Below, piece by piece: positions 26,575 through 35,163 of a stretch of DNA of 64,000 bases (the stretch's first letter is position 1; every line of letters begins with the position of its first letter). Where the stretch lies: assembly GCF_000620145.1 (NCBI RefSeq), contig NZ_JHVM01000014.1, positions 40,422 through 104,421 on the forward strand, written 5' to 3'. A program made the position numbers and the translations under genes. The notes beneath the pieces were generated by a model that ran no database searches, was not told the origin of the DNA, and was given only the letters and a program-made list of their open reading frames with translations. The DNA is from Deefgea rivuli DSM 18356 (GTDB taxonomy: Bacteria > Pseudomonadota > Gammaproteobacteria > Burkholderiales > Chitinibacteraceae).

Positions 26575-26934
26575 TCATTCAAACCGAATACATGGCCGCC
26601 CCGCACCCAATGCGTAGCACGGGCAATTGGCAAATGAACCATCGGGCTTCACCACCAGTGTATGCGCGTCGATTTTGCACCAACGCTGGCTCAGCGGCTC
26701 TTGGGCATGATCGACATCTTTCTCATTGCCACTGGCCTGCCCCGCTGCAATCCAGTAAAAACCGTGATTGTCATCCCACACTTTGACCGCCTGTTGGCTT
26801 TGATTGACAACACGACCATTGAGCGGCCACGGCCAATGCCCATCGCGTTCTTTTTCATTAAAAATCAAAAAAGCCAAGGCCACACCCAAGAAACTCAATG
26901 CCACAAGGCCAAAGAAGAATTTTTTTGCACTCAT
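26575..26934 (-). CDS. Hypothetical single-pass membrane/exported protein
   Basis: A 119-residue protein that I do not recognise. One hydrophobic segment at residues 6-24 anchors or exports it. The outer part contains RVVNQSQQAVKVWDD, a beta-strand-rich stretch, and Cys in WCKI and NCPCYALGAGRPC, so disulfides are plausible. Located 37 bases after the zinc-ribbon gene stop on the same strand; the two may be co-transcribed. Confidence 0.6.
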   Translation of the reverse strand: MSAKKFFFGLVALSFLGVALAFLIFNEKERDGHWPWPLNGRVVNQSQQAVKVWDDNHGFYWIAAGQASGNEKDVDHAQEPLSQRWCKIDAHTLVVKPDGSFANCPCYALGAGRPCIRFE

Positions 26935-26970
26935 GCAAAGCCACTTTCTAAATCAAATATTGCGGTCATT

Positions 26971-27762
26971 TTAAACTTTCCACCACCAGCTCGCCGCTGT
27001 GCCTGCTGCGAGCAAATATACCGGCCAGCTTGCGCCGAGTAGAAAAAACAGCAGCAAAGTCAGCACCGCGCCGACCAACCACGCGGGTAGGTTTTCACTT
27101 AGCGGATTGGATTTTTTGCCCCGCGTTAACAGTTGCGCCAGATCGTCGGATAACTCTGAACTATTGCGCGCGGTGGGCGGCGCGTCGGCAGAATATTTGA
27201 TCGGCGCCACATTGCCATTCGCCGCGTCAACCCGCGCTTGTCGCTCGGTTTCAGCTTGCACATGTTGCCGCCCGCCCGCTTCCATCCATTCGGCCAGCAC
27301 GGTAAATTCGCCGTTATCCAGCCACACACCGTGCTCGCGGCATTCATCGACGATCACCGCAATGTGCCGACTAAACGCATTGCGATTCATCATGCGCTGG
27401 CAAACCGCACACGGTTTGTAGCGCACCGCATCGGGTTTAACGCGCTGCGTAATAATTTGTTTAAGTCGCCCGTGATTAATTTCGCGCACTTGCGCGGCGA
27501 CATGATCGAGCGTAATCGGCAAAGCGCCGGGCGCAAAATGTAGACCGAAGCAGCTCGTACAATGCCCTACTGTAGAGCCCATTCCCGCGCCCAGTTGCAA
27601 GAGTTGCAAATCGCCGCAGCCATTGGGGCAAGCCATCTCGCTATGCTCGGCCAGCACTTTAAAATCACGAATCGCCAGCAAATCCACAGCATTATGCAAG
27701 CCGCAATACGTGCAGACCAACTTATCCACCGCTAATGCTGCGCCACATCCAGTACAGTTCAT
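26971..27762 (-). CDS. Membrane protein with zinc ribbons (zf-TFIIB-like)
   Basis: A 263-residue protein from the ATG at 27762 (AAGGGAAGGCCA before it; an in-frame ATG 8 codons upstream lacks a site). N-terminal zinc ribbon MNCTGCG and CTYCGLHN; a second Cys cluster CPNGCGD and CTSCFGLHF; then the TFIIB-like ribbon CAVCQRMMNRNAF with VDECREHGVWLDNGE at about 120-160; and one or two C-terminal membrane helices (AWLVGAVLTLLLFFLLG, VYLLAAGTAASWWW). The family is widespread and uncharacterised; a structural or metal-handling role is possible. Confidence 0.8.
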   Translation of the reverse strand: MNCTGCGAALAVDKLVCTYCGLHNAVDLLAIRDFKVLAEHSEMACPNGCGDLQLLQLGAGMGSTVGHCTSCFGLHFAPGALPITLDHVAAQVREINHGRLKQIITQRVKPDAVRYKPCAVCQRMMNRNAFSRHIAVIVDECREHGVWLDNGEFTVLAEWMEAGGRQHVQAETERQARVDAANGNVAPIKYSADAPPTARNSSELSDDLAQLLTRGKKSNPLSENLPAWLVGAVLTLLLFFLLGASWPVYLLAAGTAASWWWKV

Positions 27763-27859
27763 TGGCCTTCCCTTGTTCAAATTCATTGCCGCTTAAGCGG
27801 CGAAGTCAGCATAACTGCTGCAAGCCGATAATATTATTGACCCGCCTCATTCGCGGAGC

Positions 27860-29299
27860 TTAAGCCATTCTAATCAGCCGCGCTAATTGCGCAATTTTCG
27901 CATCCATCGCCTCACACGGCACTTGCGCGTAGCCGAGGATAAAGCCATTGCTGTGCGGCGTTGGCGTGCCGATGACGTAGGCGCTTAATGGTCGGGCGAC
28001 TAAGCCTTGCGCCAGCGCGGTGTCGCTAATCCGCTGATCGCAAAAATCGCTCGGAATCCCAATCGATAAATGCATTCCCGATGCGCCGCCGTACAGCGTG
28101 GCGATATCGCCCAAATGCGTATGCAGCGCGTCTTGCATCGCATCGCGGCGCGCGGCATACAGGCGGCGCATTTTACGCAAATGGCTGGCAAATTCGCCGC
28201 TGTGTAAAAATTGCGCCAGTGCGATTTGTTCGACTTGCCGCCCACGCGGATGGCATTGCGCCAGCATCGTCGCAACGCTATCGGCTAAAGCGCGCGGCAC
28301 AACGATAAATCCGGTGCGCAGCGCTGGAAACAGGCTTTTGCTAAACGTGCCCAAATAAATCACTGGCGCGTCCGCTGCCAAGCCTTGAATTGCTGGCAGC
28401 GGTGGGCCGCTGCGGCGAAATTCGCTGTCGTAATCGTCTTCAATAATCAGCGCGCCCACCGCTTTAGCATTCGCAAGCAGCTGCAAACGCCGCGCTAAAC
28501 TCAGCACACTGCCCAGCGGATATTGATGCGACGGCGTCGTGTAAATCAGCTTGGGCGGATGCTGTTGCCAATCGCTCTCTTGCGGCGCGAGGCCGTCCAA
28601 ATCAACCGGAATCCCTTTGATTTGCAATTGCGCCGTCGCAAACGCATTGGCTGCGCCGCCATAACCGGGGTTTTCTATCCACGCGATATCGCCCACATCG
28701 GCAAACAATTTGGCGCAAAGATCGAGGCTATTTTGCGTGCCATCGGTGATAAACACTTGCGATGCATCGCAGACCACGCCACGCCCGGCGCGTAAATGCG
28801 CGGCAATCGCTTCGCGTAATTGCGGCTCGCCCGCCGAATGCCCATAAGCGAGTTTTTCTGGCGTGACTTTTTGCCAACTTTGCGCCACACAGCGCTGCCA
28901 GCGCGCAATCGGAAAATCGGCCAAGGACGGCACGCCCGGCGTAAACGCTTGCACCGTATCGACATCGGCAAACGGCGTCGCAAACGCGCGCCCACGCCGC
29001 GACAGACCTTGCGGCGGCTGCGCAGATGCGCCGATTGCACTCGCCATTTTGAGTGTTGCCACCCGCGTACCGCGCCGGTCTGCATGTAAAAACCCTTCGG
29101 CAATCAATTGCTCATATGCATAAATTACCGAATTGCGGGCGATACCCAGCTCTTGCGCCAATAAGCGCGACGCAGGCAAACGGGTGTCTGCGGCCAAAGT
29201 GCCTTGCAGAATCGCCGCGCGTAGCGCCGTATACAAGCGTTGTTGCCGCGACATCGCGCCTTGCTCAGGCTCACCTTGCAGTAAGAGAGAATAATCCAT
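27860..29299 (-). CDS. MocR/PdxR-family regulator (GntR HTH plus aminotransferase fold)
   Basis: A 479-residue regulator. Residues 15-85 are a GntR winged helix (LYTALRAAILQGTLAADTRL, PASRLLAQELGIARNSVIYA); residues 120-475 are a class I aminotransferase-like PLP domain with the lysine site YLGTFSKSLFPALRTGF and IEDDYDSEFR. Members sense PLP or an amino-acid derivative and usually regulate the divergent neighbour. That neighbour here is a flavin-binding split-barrel protein of the pyridoxamine oxidase superfamily, which fits a vitamin B6-related circuit. The gene is Gly/Ala-rich and GC-richer than its surroundings. Confidence 0.9.
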   Translation of the reverse strand: MDYSLLLQGEPEQGAMSRQQRLYTALRAAILQGTLAADTRLPASRLLAQELGIARNSVIYAYEQLIAEGFLHADRRGTRVATLKMASAIGASAQPPQGLSRRGRAFATPFADVDTVQAFTPGVPSLADFPIARWQRCVAQSWQKVTPEKLAYGHSAGEPQLREAIAAHLRAGRGVVCDASQVFITDGTQNSLDLCAKLFADVGDIAWIENPGYGGAANAFATAQLQIKGIPVDLDGLAPQESDWQQHPPKLIYTTPSHQYPLGSVLSLARRLQLLANAKAVGALIIEDDYDSEFRRSGPPLPAIQGLAADAPVIYLGTFSKSLFPALRTGFIVVPRALADSVATMLAQCHPRGRQVEQIALAQFLHSGEFASHLRKMRRLYAARRDAMQDALHTHLGDIATLYGGASGMHLSIGIPSDFCDQRISDTALAQGLVARPLSAYVIGTPTPHSNGFILGYAQVPCEAMDAKIAQLARLIRMA

Positions 29300-29343
29300 T
29301 GGTTCTAATTTTTTATCAGTTAGTGGATCTTATCGCAGAACCA
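29300..29343. promoter_or_regulatory. Candidate MocR operator region
   Basis: The intergenic region holds the inverted repeat TGGTTCT ... AGAACCA (29300-29306 and 29337-29343) immediately upstream of the MocR gene. MocR regulators often bind repeats between divergent genes. No binding is shown. Confidence 0.4.
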
Positions 29344-29451
29344 GCTTGAGATTAAGCTAATGGCATTCAAAGTGAGATTCAGATGCAAACCAACAACCGC
29401 CTCCGCCCGAAAATGGGCGGTATTTATCTAAGAAAACAGGAGAAAATCTCA

Positions 29452-30093
29452 ATGTCGACCGCCAGCAGCCCCCGCACCAAAATCCGCCGCATCCCAGAAA
29501 ATGCCGCTTATGATCGCGAAACCTTGTACGCGATTATCGATGCCACCTATCTCTGCCATATCGCATTTCACGACGATAATGGCACGCACTGTTTGCCGAT
29601 GGCGTGCTGGCGCACGGGCGAGTATTTATATATTCACGGCTCAAACGGCAGTCGCCTAATGAAGCAACTCGCTGGCGGCCTTGAGGTGTCGATTGCGATT
29701 TCACATCTGGACGGGCTGGTGTTGGCGCGCTCGGCGTTTAATCATTCGATGAACTATCGCTCGGCGGTGATTTACGGGCAATTTCAGAAGATAGCTACAG
29801 AAGCCGACAAAAGTACGGCGATGGATGCTTTTATGGACAAAATTGCCATCGGCCGCAAAAACGAAGCGCGCGGTGGTAGCCAGCAAGAACTCGGCGCGAC
29901 CATTGTGCTGCGGATTCCACTCAATGAGGCCGCAGCCAAAGTGCGCAGTGGCCCACCGATTGACGACGAAAAAGATCTGCACATTCAGGCGTGGACTGGC
30001 GTATTGCCAATTGTGGCGCAGCATGTCACACCGATTGCTGAGGCGGGGAATGATGTGGCGGAGCCGGAGTATGTGCTGTTGTGGACTAAGTAA
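29452..30093 (+). CDS. FMN-binding split-barrel protein (pyridoxamine 5'-phosphate oxidase-related)
   Basis: A 213-residue cytoplasmic protein from the ATG at 29452 (AGGAGAAAATCTC before it). It fits the flavin-nucleotide-binding family: KIRRIPENAAYDRETLYAII, then a split-barrel core with YLCHIAFHDD, HCLPMACWRTGEYLYIHGS, GSRLMKQLAGG and NYRSAVIYGQF. These bind FMN, and sometimes PLP. It is divergent from the MocR regulator, which likely controls it. Its reaction is unknown. Confidence 0.85.
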   Translation: MSTASSPRTKIRRIPENAAYDRETLYAIIDATYLCHIAFHDDNGTHCLPMACWRTGEYLYIHGSNGSRLMKQLAGGLEVSIAISHLDGLVLARSAFNHSMNYRSAVIYGQFQKIATEADKSTAMDAFMDKIAIGRKNEARGGSQQELGATIVLRIPLNEAAAKVRSGPPIDDEKDLHIQAWTGVLPIVAQHVTPIAEAGNDVAEPEYVLLWTK

Positions 30094-30099
30094 TGCAAT

Positions 30100-30148
30100 G
30101 TGTATATCGATGTAGGCACTATTAAATAATGTCAGCATAGATATACCC
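30100..30148. repeat. Dispersed palindrome, copy 7
   Basis: GTGTATATCGATGTAGGCA and TGTCAGCATAGATATACCC arms around CTATTAAATAA; starts only 7 bases after the stop codon of the flavin-binding gene. Confidence 0.75.
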
Positions 30149-30229
30149 ACAACACATCAGATTACTAAGGCGTCAAAAGCTAGATGGATTGCACCCGACG
30201 ACACTTCATAATGGTAAGAAACGATATTT

Positions 30230-31087
30230 TCATGGCATTGACATTGCATGACTAAGATCATTTTCGTGTGTGGTAATCATTGAATTTACCACTTCAATCT
30301 TGCCCATAAGTTCTTCTGCAAGATCTGGTATTTCAAGCTTTAGAGCAAGTGAGTGTATTGCATTTACGTACAGACCAATCGCACAGAGCGTGAGGAATAC
30401 AGCAAAAGATTTTTTTTCAGCAAGATATGACTTAAATGCATCTTCACGAGTTACTTCGGGCAAGTAATTGAGAGTGGTTGAATTAAATATGTCATCGGGG
30501 AAACCATGGATCGCATCAGAAGAAGATGCAAATACTGTGCGATACAACTCTTCTGCCCCAACTGCAGAAAATCGATCAAATGCAGAAAGCCAAGGTTTTA
30601 CGCCTTTAAAACGTAGACTCAAATCAAACTGTTCACGCCAGTACTGTAAGTGCTCTAGCTTTTGCCTCGCACTTTGGACCGAGCTATTTTTTTTATGTGC
30701 TTCAGAAAATTTTAGCCAAAGTAATGTTTTTTTTGTGGCTTCGGTAACGTAGCTTGAAATAAGAGATTTAGCTCGTTCATCAGCATTCCCTCCAATGACA
30801 TAAATTAAATTTACTGCTTGCTCGCTGGCGACGCGTGAAAGAGCTTCTACTGTACAAGAACGATTGCTCTCTAACATTTCAACGAGTGATTTGTTGAGAT
30901 CGGCTAATGCATACAAATTAAAATCAACATTAGCCTTTAGAAAAAATGGGAGCGTTTCCATTTTTGGAATAAGTATAGAAATTGCCGCATCAAGTTGTTC
31001 AACAATAATTTTAAGAGGTGGAATTTGCGATAGATGTGCTTCACACATATTACGAACTTCGGAAATTTTGTCTATTATATTTTTCAT
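30230..31087 (-). CDS. DUF5677-like helical protein, atypical AT-rich gene
   Basis: A 285-residue, mostly helical protein without signal peptide; a hydrophobic stretch (FAVFLTLCAIGLYVNAIHS) lies at about 225-245. The pattern YWREQFDLSLRFKG, LYRTVFASSSDAIHG and the late hydrophobic helix resemble the DUF5677 group, which has been seen in accessory regions and near defence genes. Base use is clearly more AT-rich than in the neighbouring genes, so it may be a recent acquisition. It stands alone, not in an operon. Function unknown. Confidence 0.6.
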   Translation of the reverse strand: MKNIIDKISEVRNMCEAHLSQIPPLKIIVEQLDAAISILIPKMETLPFFLKANVDFNLYALADLNKSLVEMLESNRSCTVEALSRVASEQAVNLIYVIGGNADERAKSLISSYVTEATKKTLLWLKFSEAHKKNSSVQSARQKLEHLQYWREQFDLSLRFKGVKPWLSAFDRFSAVGAEELYRTVFASSSDAIHGFPDDIFNSTTLNYLPEVTREDAFKSYLAEKKSFAVFLTLCAIGLYVNAIHSLALKLEIPDLAEELMGKIEVVNSMITTHENDLSHAMSMP

Positions 31088-31301
31088 AATTAAAACCTAT
31101 ACGATTTAAGACTGGCTTTTAATTCGAGCAGACCAAATATCTAAAATGTATCTGGCATCGCCATCACCGAATTAAGTCTGTGATAAATTATCATAAGCAT
31201 CCATTATTTGCATAATGAAGAACTACTGCACTGCACACACCAGTGACCAATTGCTTTCTTCCAGCCATAATAAGCCGTCACCGATTCCACTGGAGCTTGT
31301 T

Positions 31302-32453
31302 ATGCCGCACTACACGATTCTTGCGCCAAAAATTTCGCCTTTTTTCCCGCCGCGCCGCACTTTGATGGGGCCGGGGCCGTCGGATGTGCATCCTAGCGTG
31401 CTGGCTGCGGGCGCGAAGCCGACGCTCGGCCATCTGGATCCGCTGTTTGTGGGCATGATGGATGAAGTCAAAACGCTGCTGCAATACGCATTCCAGACGC
31501 AAAACGAGATGACGCTGGCGGTGTCTGCGCCCGGCTCGGCGGGGATGGAGGCGTGTTTTGTGAACTTGGTCGAACCCGGTGAAAAAGTCATCGTTTGCCG
31601 CAACGGCGTATTTGGCGAGCGGATGCGGCAAAACGTTGAGCGCGTCGGCGCGGTGGCGGTGCTGGTCGACAATGAATGGGGCACGGCAGTCGATGTGGCG
31701 GCAGTTGAAGCAGCGCTGCAAGCGCATCCCGACGCGAAATTTCTGGCGTTTGTACACGCCGAAACGTCGACTGGCGCACGCTCGGACGCGCAAGCCTTGT
31801 GTGCGCTGGCCAAGCAATACGGTTGCCTGAGCATTGTCGACGCGGTGACGTCACTGGGCGGCATCGAGTTGCGCGTTGACGCTTGGGGCATCGACGCGAT
31901 TTATTCAGGTAGCCAAAAATGCTTGTCCTGCGTGCCGGGTTTGTCGCCGTTGTCGTTTTCACCCGCCGCCGTCGAAAAACTCAAAGCGCGCAAAACGCCG
32001 GTACAAAGCTGGTTTCTCGACCAAACCTTGGTGATGGGGTATTGGTCTAGCAGCCAAGGTGCAAAACGCAGCTATCACCATACCGCCCCTGTTAATGCGC
32101 TGTACGCTTTGCACGAAGCACTACGCTTGTTGGCCGAAGAAGGCCTAGAAGCCGCATGGGCGCGCCACGCGGCGATGCACGCCGAGCTGCGCGATGGCTT
32201 GGAAGCCATGGGCATTGAATTCGTCGTCGCTGCCGCAGACCGCCTGCCGCAACTGAACACCGTGCATATCCCAGCTGGCGTCGACGACGCAGCAGTTCGC
32301 GCGCGGCTACTAGCCGATTACAACCTCGAAATCGGCGCCGGCCTTGGTGCGCTGGCTGGCAAAGCATGGCGCATCGGCCTAATGGGCTACGCTGCCCGCA
32401 GGGAAAATATTGCACTGCTGCTGAAAGCGCTGGGGGATGTACTGGGGAAATAG
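31302..32453 (+). CDS. Class V PLP aminotransferase, alanine/serine-glyoxylate type
   Basis: A 383-residue enzyme from the ATG at 31302 (GGAG upstream; an earlier in-frame ATG at 31215 adds 29 unlikely residues). Family features: LMGPGPSDVHPSVL at 21-34, AVSAPGSAGMEA (PLP phosphate), HAETSTGAR, and the Schiff-base lysine Lys206 in YSGSQKCL. It transfers an amino group to glyoxylate from alanine or serine. With aceK in the window, glyoxylate metabolism is plausible. A palindrome follows 10 bases after the stop. The exact amino donor is unknown. Confidence 0.9.
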   Translation: MPHYTILAPKISPFFPPRRTLMGPGPSDVHPSVLAAGAKPTLGHLDPLFVGMMDEVKTLLQYAFQTQNEMTLAVSAPGSAGMEACFVNLVEPGEKVIVCRNGVFGERMRQNVERVGAVAVLVDNEWGTAVDVAAVEAALQAHPDAKFLAFVHAETSTGARSDAQALCALAKQYGCLSIVDAVTSLGGIELRVDAWGIDAIYSGSQKCLSCVPGLSPLSFSPAAVEKLKARKTPVQSWFLDQTLVMGYWSSSQGAKRSYHHTAPVNALYALHEALRLLAEEGLEAAWARHAAMHAELRDGLEAMGIEFVVAAADRLPQLNTVHIPAGVDDAAVRARLLADYNLEIGAGLGALAGKAWRIGLMGYAARRENIALLLKALGDVLGK

Positions 32454-32462
32454 CGCTTGCAT

Positions 32463-32511
32463 GGGTATATGAATCTAGACATTAATTAACAAGACCTAGA
32501 TTAATATACCC
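32463..32511. repeat. Dispersed palindrome, copy 8
   Basis: GGGTATATGAATCTAGAC and ACCTAGATTAATATACCC arms around ATTAATTAACAAG; a classic member with AATCTAG/CTAGATT pairing, directly behind the aminotransferase gene. Confidence 0.85.
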
Positions 32512-32627
32512 AAATCATAGTAAATAACTATTAGTTCGGTGATGACAATCAACTTCACCAATCAAATACGAACCATTATCATTTGCCTATCGAATCCATT
32601 CCCGCTGAAATCAGCCGAGGAGGCAAT

Positions 32628-32762
32628 ATGTTGAAAACCATCACTTTCGCTATCGTTCACTTTAGCGTCGCGTTCAGCGTGGCGTATTTCTTCCACGAAA
32701 AAGCGTGGGATGCGTATCGTGCTGCGCAGCAGCAGGCCACAAACTTACTGCATCTAAATTAA
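32628..32762 (+). CDS. DUF2061-family small membrane protein
   Basis: A 44-residue protein, too short for most callers. It starts MLKTITFAIVHFSVAFSVAY, the hallmark of DUF2061 (one amphipathic membrane helix), and ends in AAQQQATNLLHLN. A perfect AGGAGG lies 6 bases before the ATG. The family is widespread in proteobacteria; function unknown. No operon partner is adjacent. Confidence 0.82.
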   Translation: MLKTITFAIVHFSVAFSVAYFFHEKAWDAYRAAQQQATNLLHLN

Positions 32763-32766
32763 TTAC

Positions 32767-32817
32767 GATGTATTAGCTTATAGCCCTTACTAATTAAAGC
32801 ATTCAAGCCAATACATC
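32767..32817. repeat. Dispersed palindrome, copy 9
   Basis: GATGTATTAGCTTA and CAAGCCAATACATC arms around a TTACTAATTAAAG centre. Its right end is 1-2 bases from the 11-bp direct repeat that flanks the neighbouring mobile element. Confidence 0.7.
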
Positions 32818-32829
32818 AAGCATCACGGC

Positions 32830-33061
32830 GATGTTCAGATTTGGTGTTGATACGTTAATAAGACGGCAATATCGAGTAGATCGCATTCGCTGGGTTTGAG
32901 TTGCCGTAGCTCCTTCCCCCTTGACGGGGGAAGGCTGGGATGGGGGTGCTAAGCCATAAAATGCACTCCGTAGTATCACCCCCACCCTAACCCTCCCCCG
33001 TCAAGGGGGAGGGAATGCCTCGATTCTTTAACCACCATCAACACGTAATCTGAACAAACCC
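32830..33061. mobile_element. Non-autonomous MITE-like element with terminal inverted repeats
   Basis: The ends are inverted repeats: left GATGTTCAGATTTGGTGTTGA, right (read inwards) GGTTTGTTCAGATTACGTGTT, matching in TGTTCAGATT-nn-GTGTTGAT. The whole is flanked by an identical 11-bp direct repeat AGCATCACGGC at 32819-32829 and 33062-33072, as expected of a target-site duplication. The interior carries a second, GC-rich inverted repeat (CCCCCTTGACGGGGG near 32918 and CCCCCGTCAAGGGGG near 32997) and no ORF. A solo copy of its left end lies at 23890. Confidence 0.75.
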
Positions 33062-33065
33062 AGCA

Positions 33066-34088
33066 TCACGGCAACAATCGTTGCTGAAAATACGTGTTAA
33101 TTTTCTGATTCACCAGCGCGGTTTCTTGTCGATCAAATCCAACTGGGTCGCCGATGAGTTGGGCGATCAGGCCTTCCAGTGGCGAACGGATGGGTGAGAG
33201 TAGTGCGCCGTGGCCGCCGGTTTTGAAATCATGCAGTAGCGTGCAGCTTTGGCACACTTGCAAAATTGGGTCGCTGTGAAATTGCGGATGCAGCCAGACG
33301 TCTTTGCGCGCCGTAATCAGCGCGGCGGGGATTTTGGGCTGAGCGAGTGAATTCAAATCAAATACCACACCATACGGCACGCCAGCAACAATCGCCGTAA
33401 TGCGTGGATCGGTATGGCTGTGCGATTGCGCATCGTTAAAGCGCCAGCGCAAAGTGAGCTGCACAATGGCGACTTTAAGCCAATCCCAGATGCCACCATT
33501 GAGCTGAAACACCGTTCCAGCGCAGGCATTAAAATCTTCGCGAATATGTACCTTGCAATGCTGCACCATCTGCGCCGATGACCAACGACCACCCGCCAAG
33601 GTGAGCGCCGTCAGGCCGCCCGCCGAAATACCATACATACCGACGCGATCCAGTTGCAAAGATGGCGCAAAGCGCGCGTCTTGCGCGATGGCATCAATCG
33701 CGCGGCTGACTTCCTGTGGCCGAAGTTGCCAACTCACTGGACCCGCATCGCGACCGTTTTGATGATTGTCGCCGGCGTGTTCGGGCATCGCGACGACAAA
33801 TCCCGCATCGACCAACACGCCCGCCAAATCAGCATAATCCCACGGCGATCCAGCAGAGCCATGCGACATCACAATCAAGCGTCCATTACCTTTGATGGGC
33901 GGCGCATTGGGCAAAGCCGAAACGGGCAAACCGATTTTATTGAGGATTTCATTTTTACCGCCGGCCGGATAAAACACCGTCACCAAGCCATGCTGCGGCG
34001 TGGCGGCGATTTCGGTGAGACCAGTCGCCGCATACAGCGCGGACGCCGCGCAGAGTAAAAGAAAAGCAAATAGCGCTTTGATCGACAT
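33066..34088 (-). CDS. Exported alpha/beta hydrolase (dienelactone/PAF-acetylhydrolase-like)
   Basis: A 340-residue protein with a signal peptide (residues 1-21). The serine-hydrolase nucleophile elbow is GISAGG with Ser155; an oxyanion stretch MSHGSAGSPWDYADLA is at 74-89 and HAGDN follows at 104-108; a late His in FKTGGHGALLSP completes a plausible triad. The layout fits predicted dienelactone or platelet-activating-factor acetylhydrolase-like esterases. The stop codon lies inside the 11-bp duplication made by the adjacent element, so the insertion just spared the gene. Confidence 0.85.
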   Translation of the reverse strand: MSIKALFAFLLLCAASALYAATGLTEIAATPQHGLVTVFYPAGGKNEILNKIGLPVSALPNAPPIKGNGRLIVMSHGSAGSPWDYADLAGVLVDAGFVVAMPEHAGDNHQNGRDAGPVSWQLRPQEVSRAIDAIAQDARFAPSLQLDRVGMYGISAGGLTALTLAGGRWSSAQMVQHCKVHIREDFNACAGTVFQLNGGIWDWLKVAIVQLTLRWRFNDAQSHSHTDPRITAIVAGVPYGVVFDLNSLAQPKIPAALITARKDVWLHPQFHSDPILQVCQSCTLLHDFKTGGHGALLSPIRSPLEGLIAQLIGDPVGFDRQETALVNQKINTYFQQRLLP

Positions 34089-34322
34089 GGCAAACTTTGG
34101 TCATTGCAATGCCAGCACCTTAGCAGAGCGCAATGAATGCGGTGTGACAATTTATTGGGGGGATGGACGGCAAAGATCGAACCAAAGCCATCATTTAATA
34201 GGGGATCGTAGGGTGTGAAACGCGAAGCGTTGCGCACCAAAACAGGCATTTTTAAAATACGCAGCAAGACAAAGACGCGCTGTTATGCGTACGCAAATCC
34301 GAATTTACAAACGCTTTTTGGC

Positions 34323-34871
34323 TTATTTAGCCGGATTACCCTTTACCGTTGCACCCGCTGCAACATTACGCGTGACGACACTGCCCGCGCCAATAATGGC
34401 GTCATCACCGATGATCACTCCTGGCAAAATAATCGCGCCCGAGCCTATCCAGACATTTTTACCGATTTTGACTGGAATGCCGCTCTCGTAACCTTGTTTG
34501 CGTAGTTCTGGATCGCGCGGATGATCTGCAGTCAGGATTTGTACTGAAGTCCCAATCAGCGTTCCTTCGCCGATTTCAATTTTGGCAACATCGAGCATGA
34601 CACAGCCAAAATTGATAAATACCCGAGCGCCTAGATGAATGTTGTAGCCAAAATCACAGTAAAACGGCGCACGAATCAGACCGCCTTCGCCAAGACTGCC
34701 GAGTAATTCATTTAGAATCGGCGCGGCTTGACTGGTTTGTGAACGACTTAGGGCATTGTATTGGCGAGTAAGCGTGTCAGCGCGGATGCTATCGGCGATG
34801 ATTTCATCGCCTTCCACCGCGCGATACAATTCACCGGCCAGCATTTTTTCTTTTTCGCTTCTTTGATCCAC
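34323..34871 (-). CDS. maa: Maltose O-acetyltransferase-like hexapeptide transferase
   Basis: A 182-residue acetyl-CoA-dependent sugar acetyltransferase. N-terminal VDQRSEKEKMLAGELY is the Maa signature; the left-handed beta helix of hexapeptide repeats spans about 60-180 (IHLGARVFINFGCVMLD, LTADHPRDPELRKQG with the catalytic His, GSGAIILPGVIIGDDAIIGAGS). I chose GTG at 34871 because GGAGAATCGGT precedes it and the length then equals Maa (183); the ATG at 34904 has no site and adds 11 odd residues. Acceptor sugar not determined. Confidence 0.85.
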   Translation of the reverse strand: MDQRSEKEKMLAGELYRAVEGDEIIADSIRADTLTRQYNALSRSQTSQAAPILNELLGSLGEGGLIRAPFYCDFGYNIHLGARVFINFGCVMLDVAKIEIGEGTLIGTSVQILTADHPRDPELRKQGYESGIPVKIGKNVWIGSGAIILPGVIIGDDAIIGAGSVVTRNVAAGATVKGNPAK

Positions 34872-35163
34872 ACCGATTCTCCATGGTCGCTTTTTGGCCG
34901 ACAATGGCCAAGAGCATAAGTATATTGCCGCTCTTTAAACCCAGCTTCAACTCCTCGTGTGAAGTAGACAAAATCACCCAGCACTATGCCGGTATGGCGT
35001 GGATCTGATTTGTGCTCGAAAATAATGCATCGCACACCATCAATCCAGCCAGAAACAGCCACCACCTCACCCGTTTAACACATAAAAATACAGCGCGATT
35101 TCCCATTGCCCAGCGTGGGCGCGTACCATGTGCGGTAATAACGCGAATTGAGAGAACAAAAGT
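34872..35163. other. Gap with a doubtful minus-strand ORF
   Basis: A 105-codon frame (34748-35065, minus) overlaps the acetyltransferase gene and has no recognisable domain; the sequence FVYFTRGVEAGFKERQYTY recurs in spurious predictions, and the block TTTTTGGCCGACAATGGCCA looks like an intergenic repeat. I do not call a gene here. Confidence 0.4.

Noticed and set aside
34748..35065. 105-codon minus-strand frame with FVYFTRGVEAGFKERQYTY
   Set aside because: Overlaps the Maa-like gene out of frame; looks like an intergenic repeat-derived ORF.
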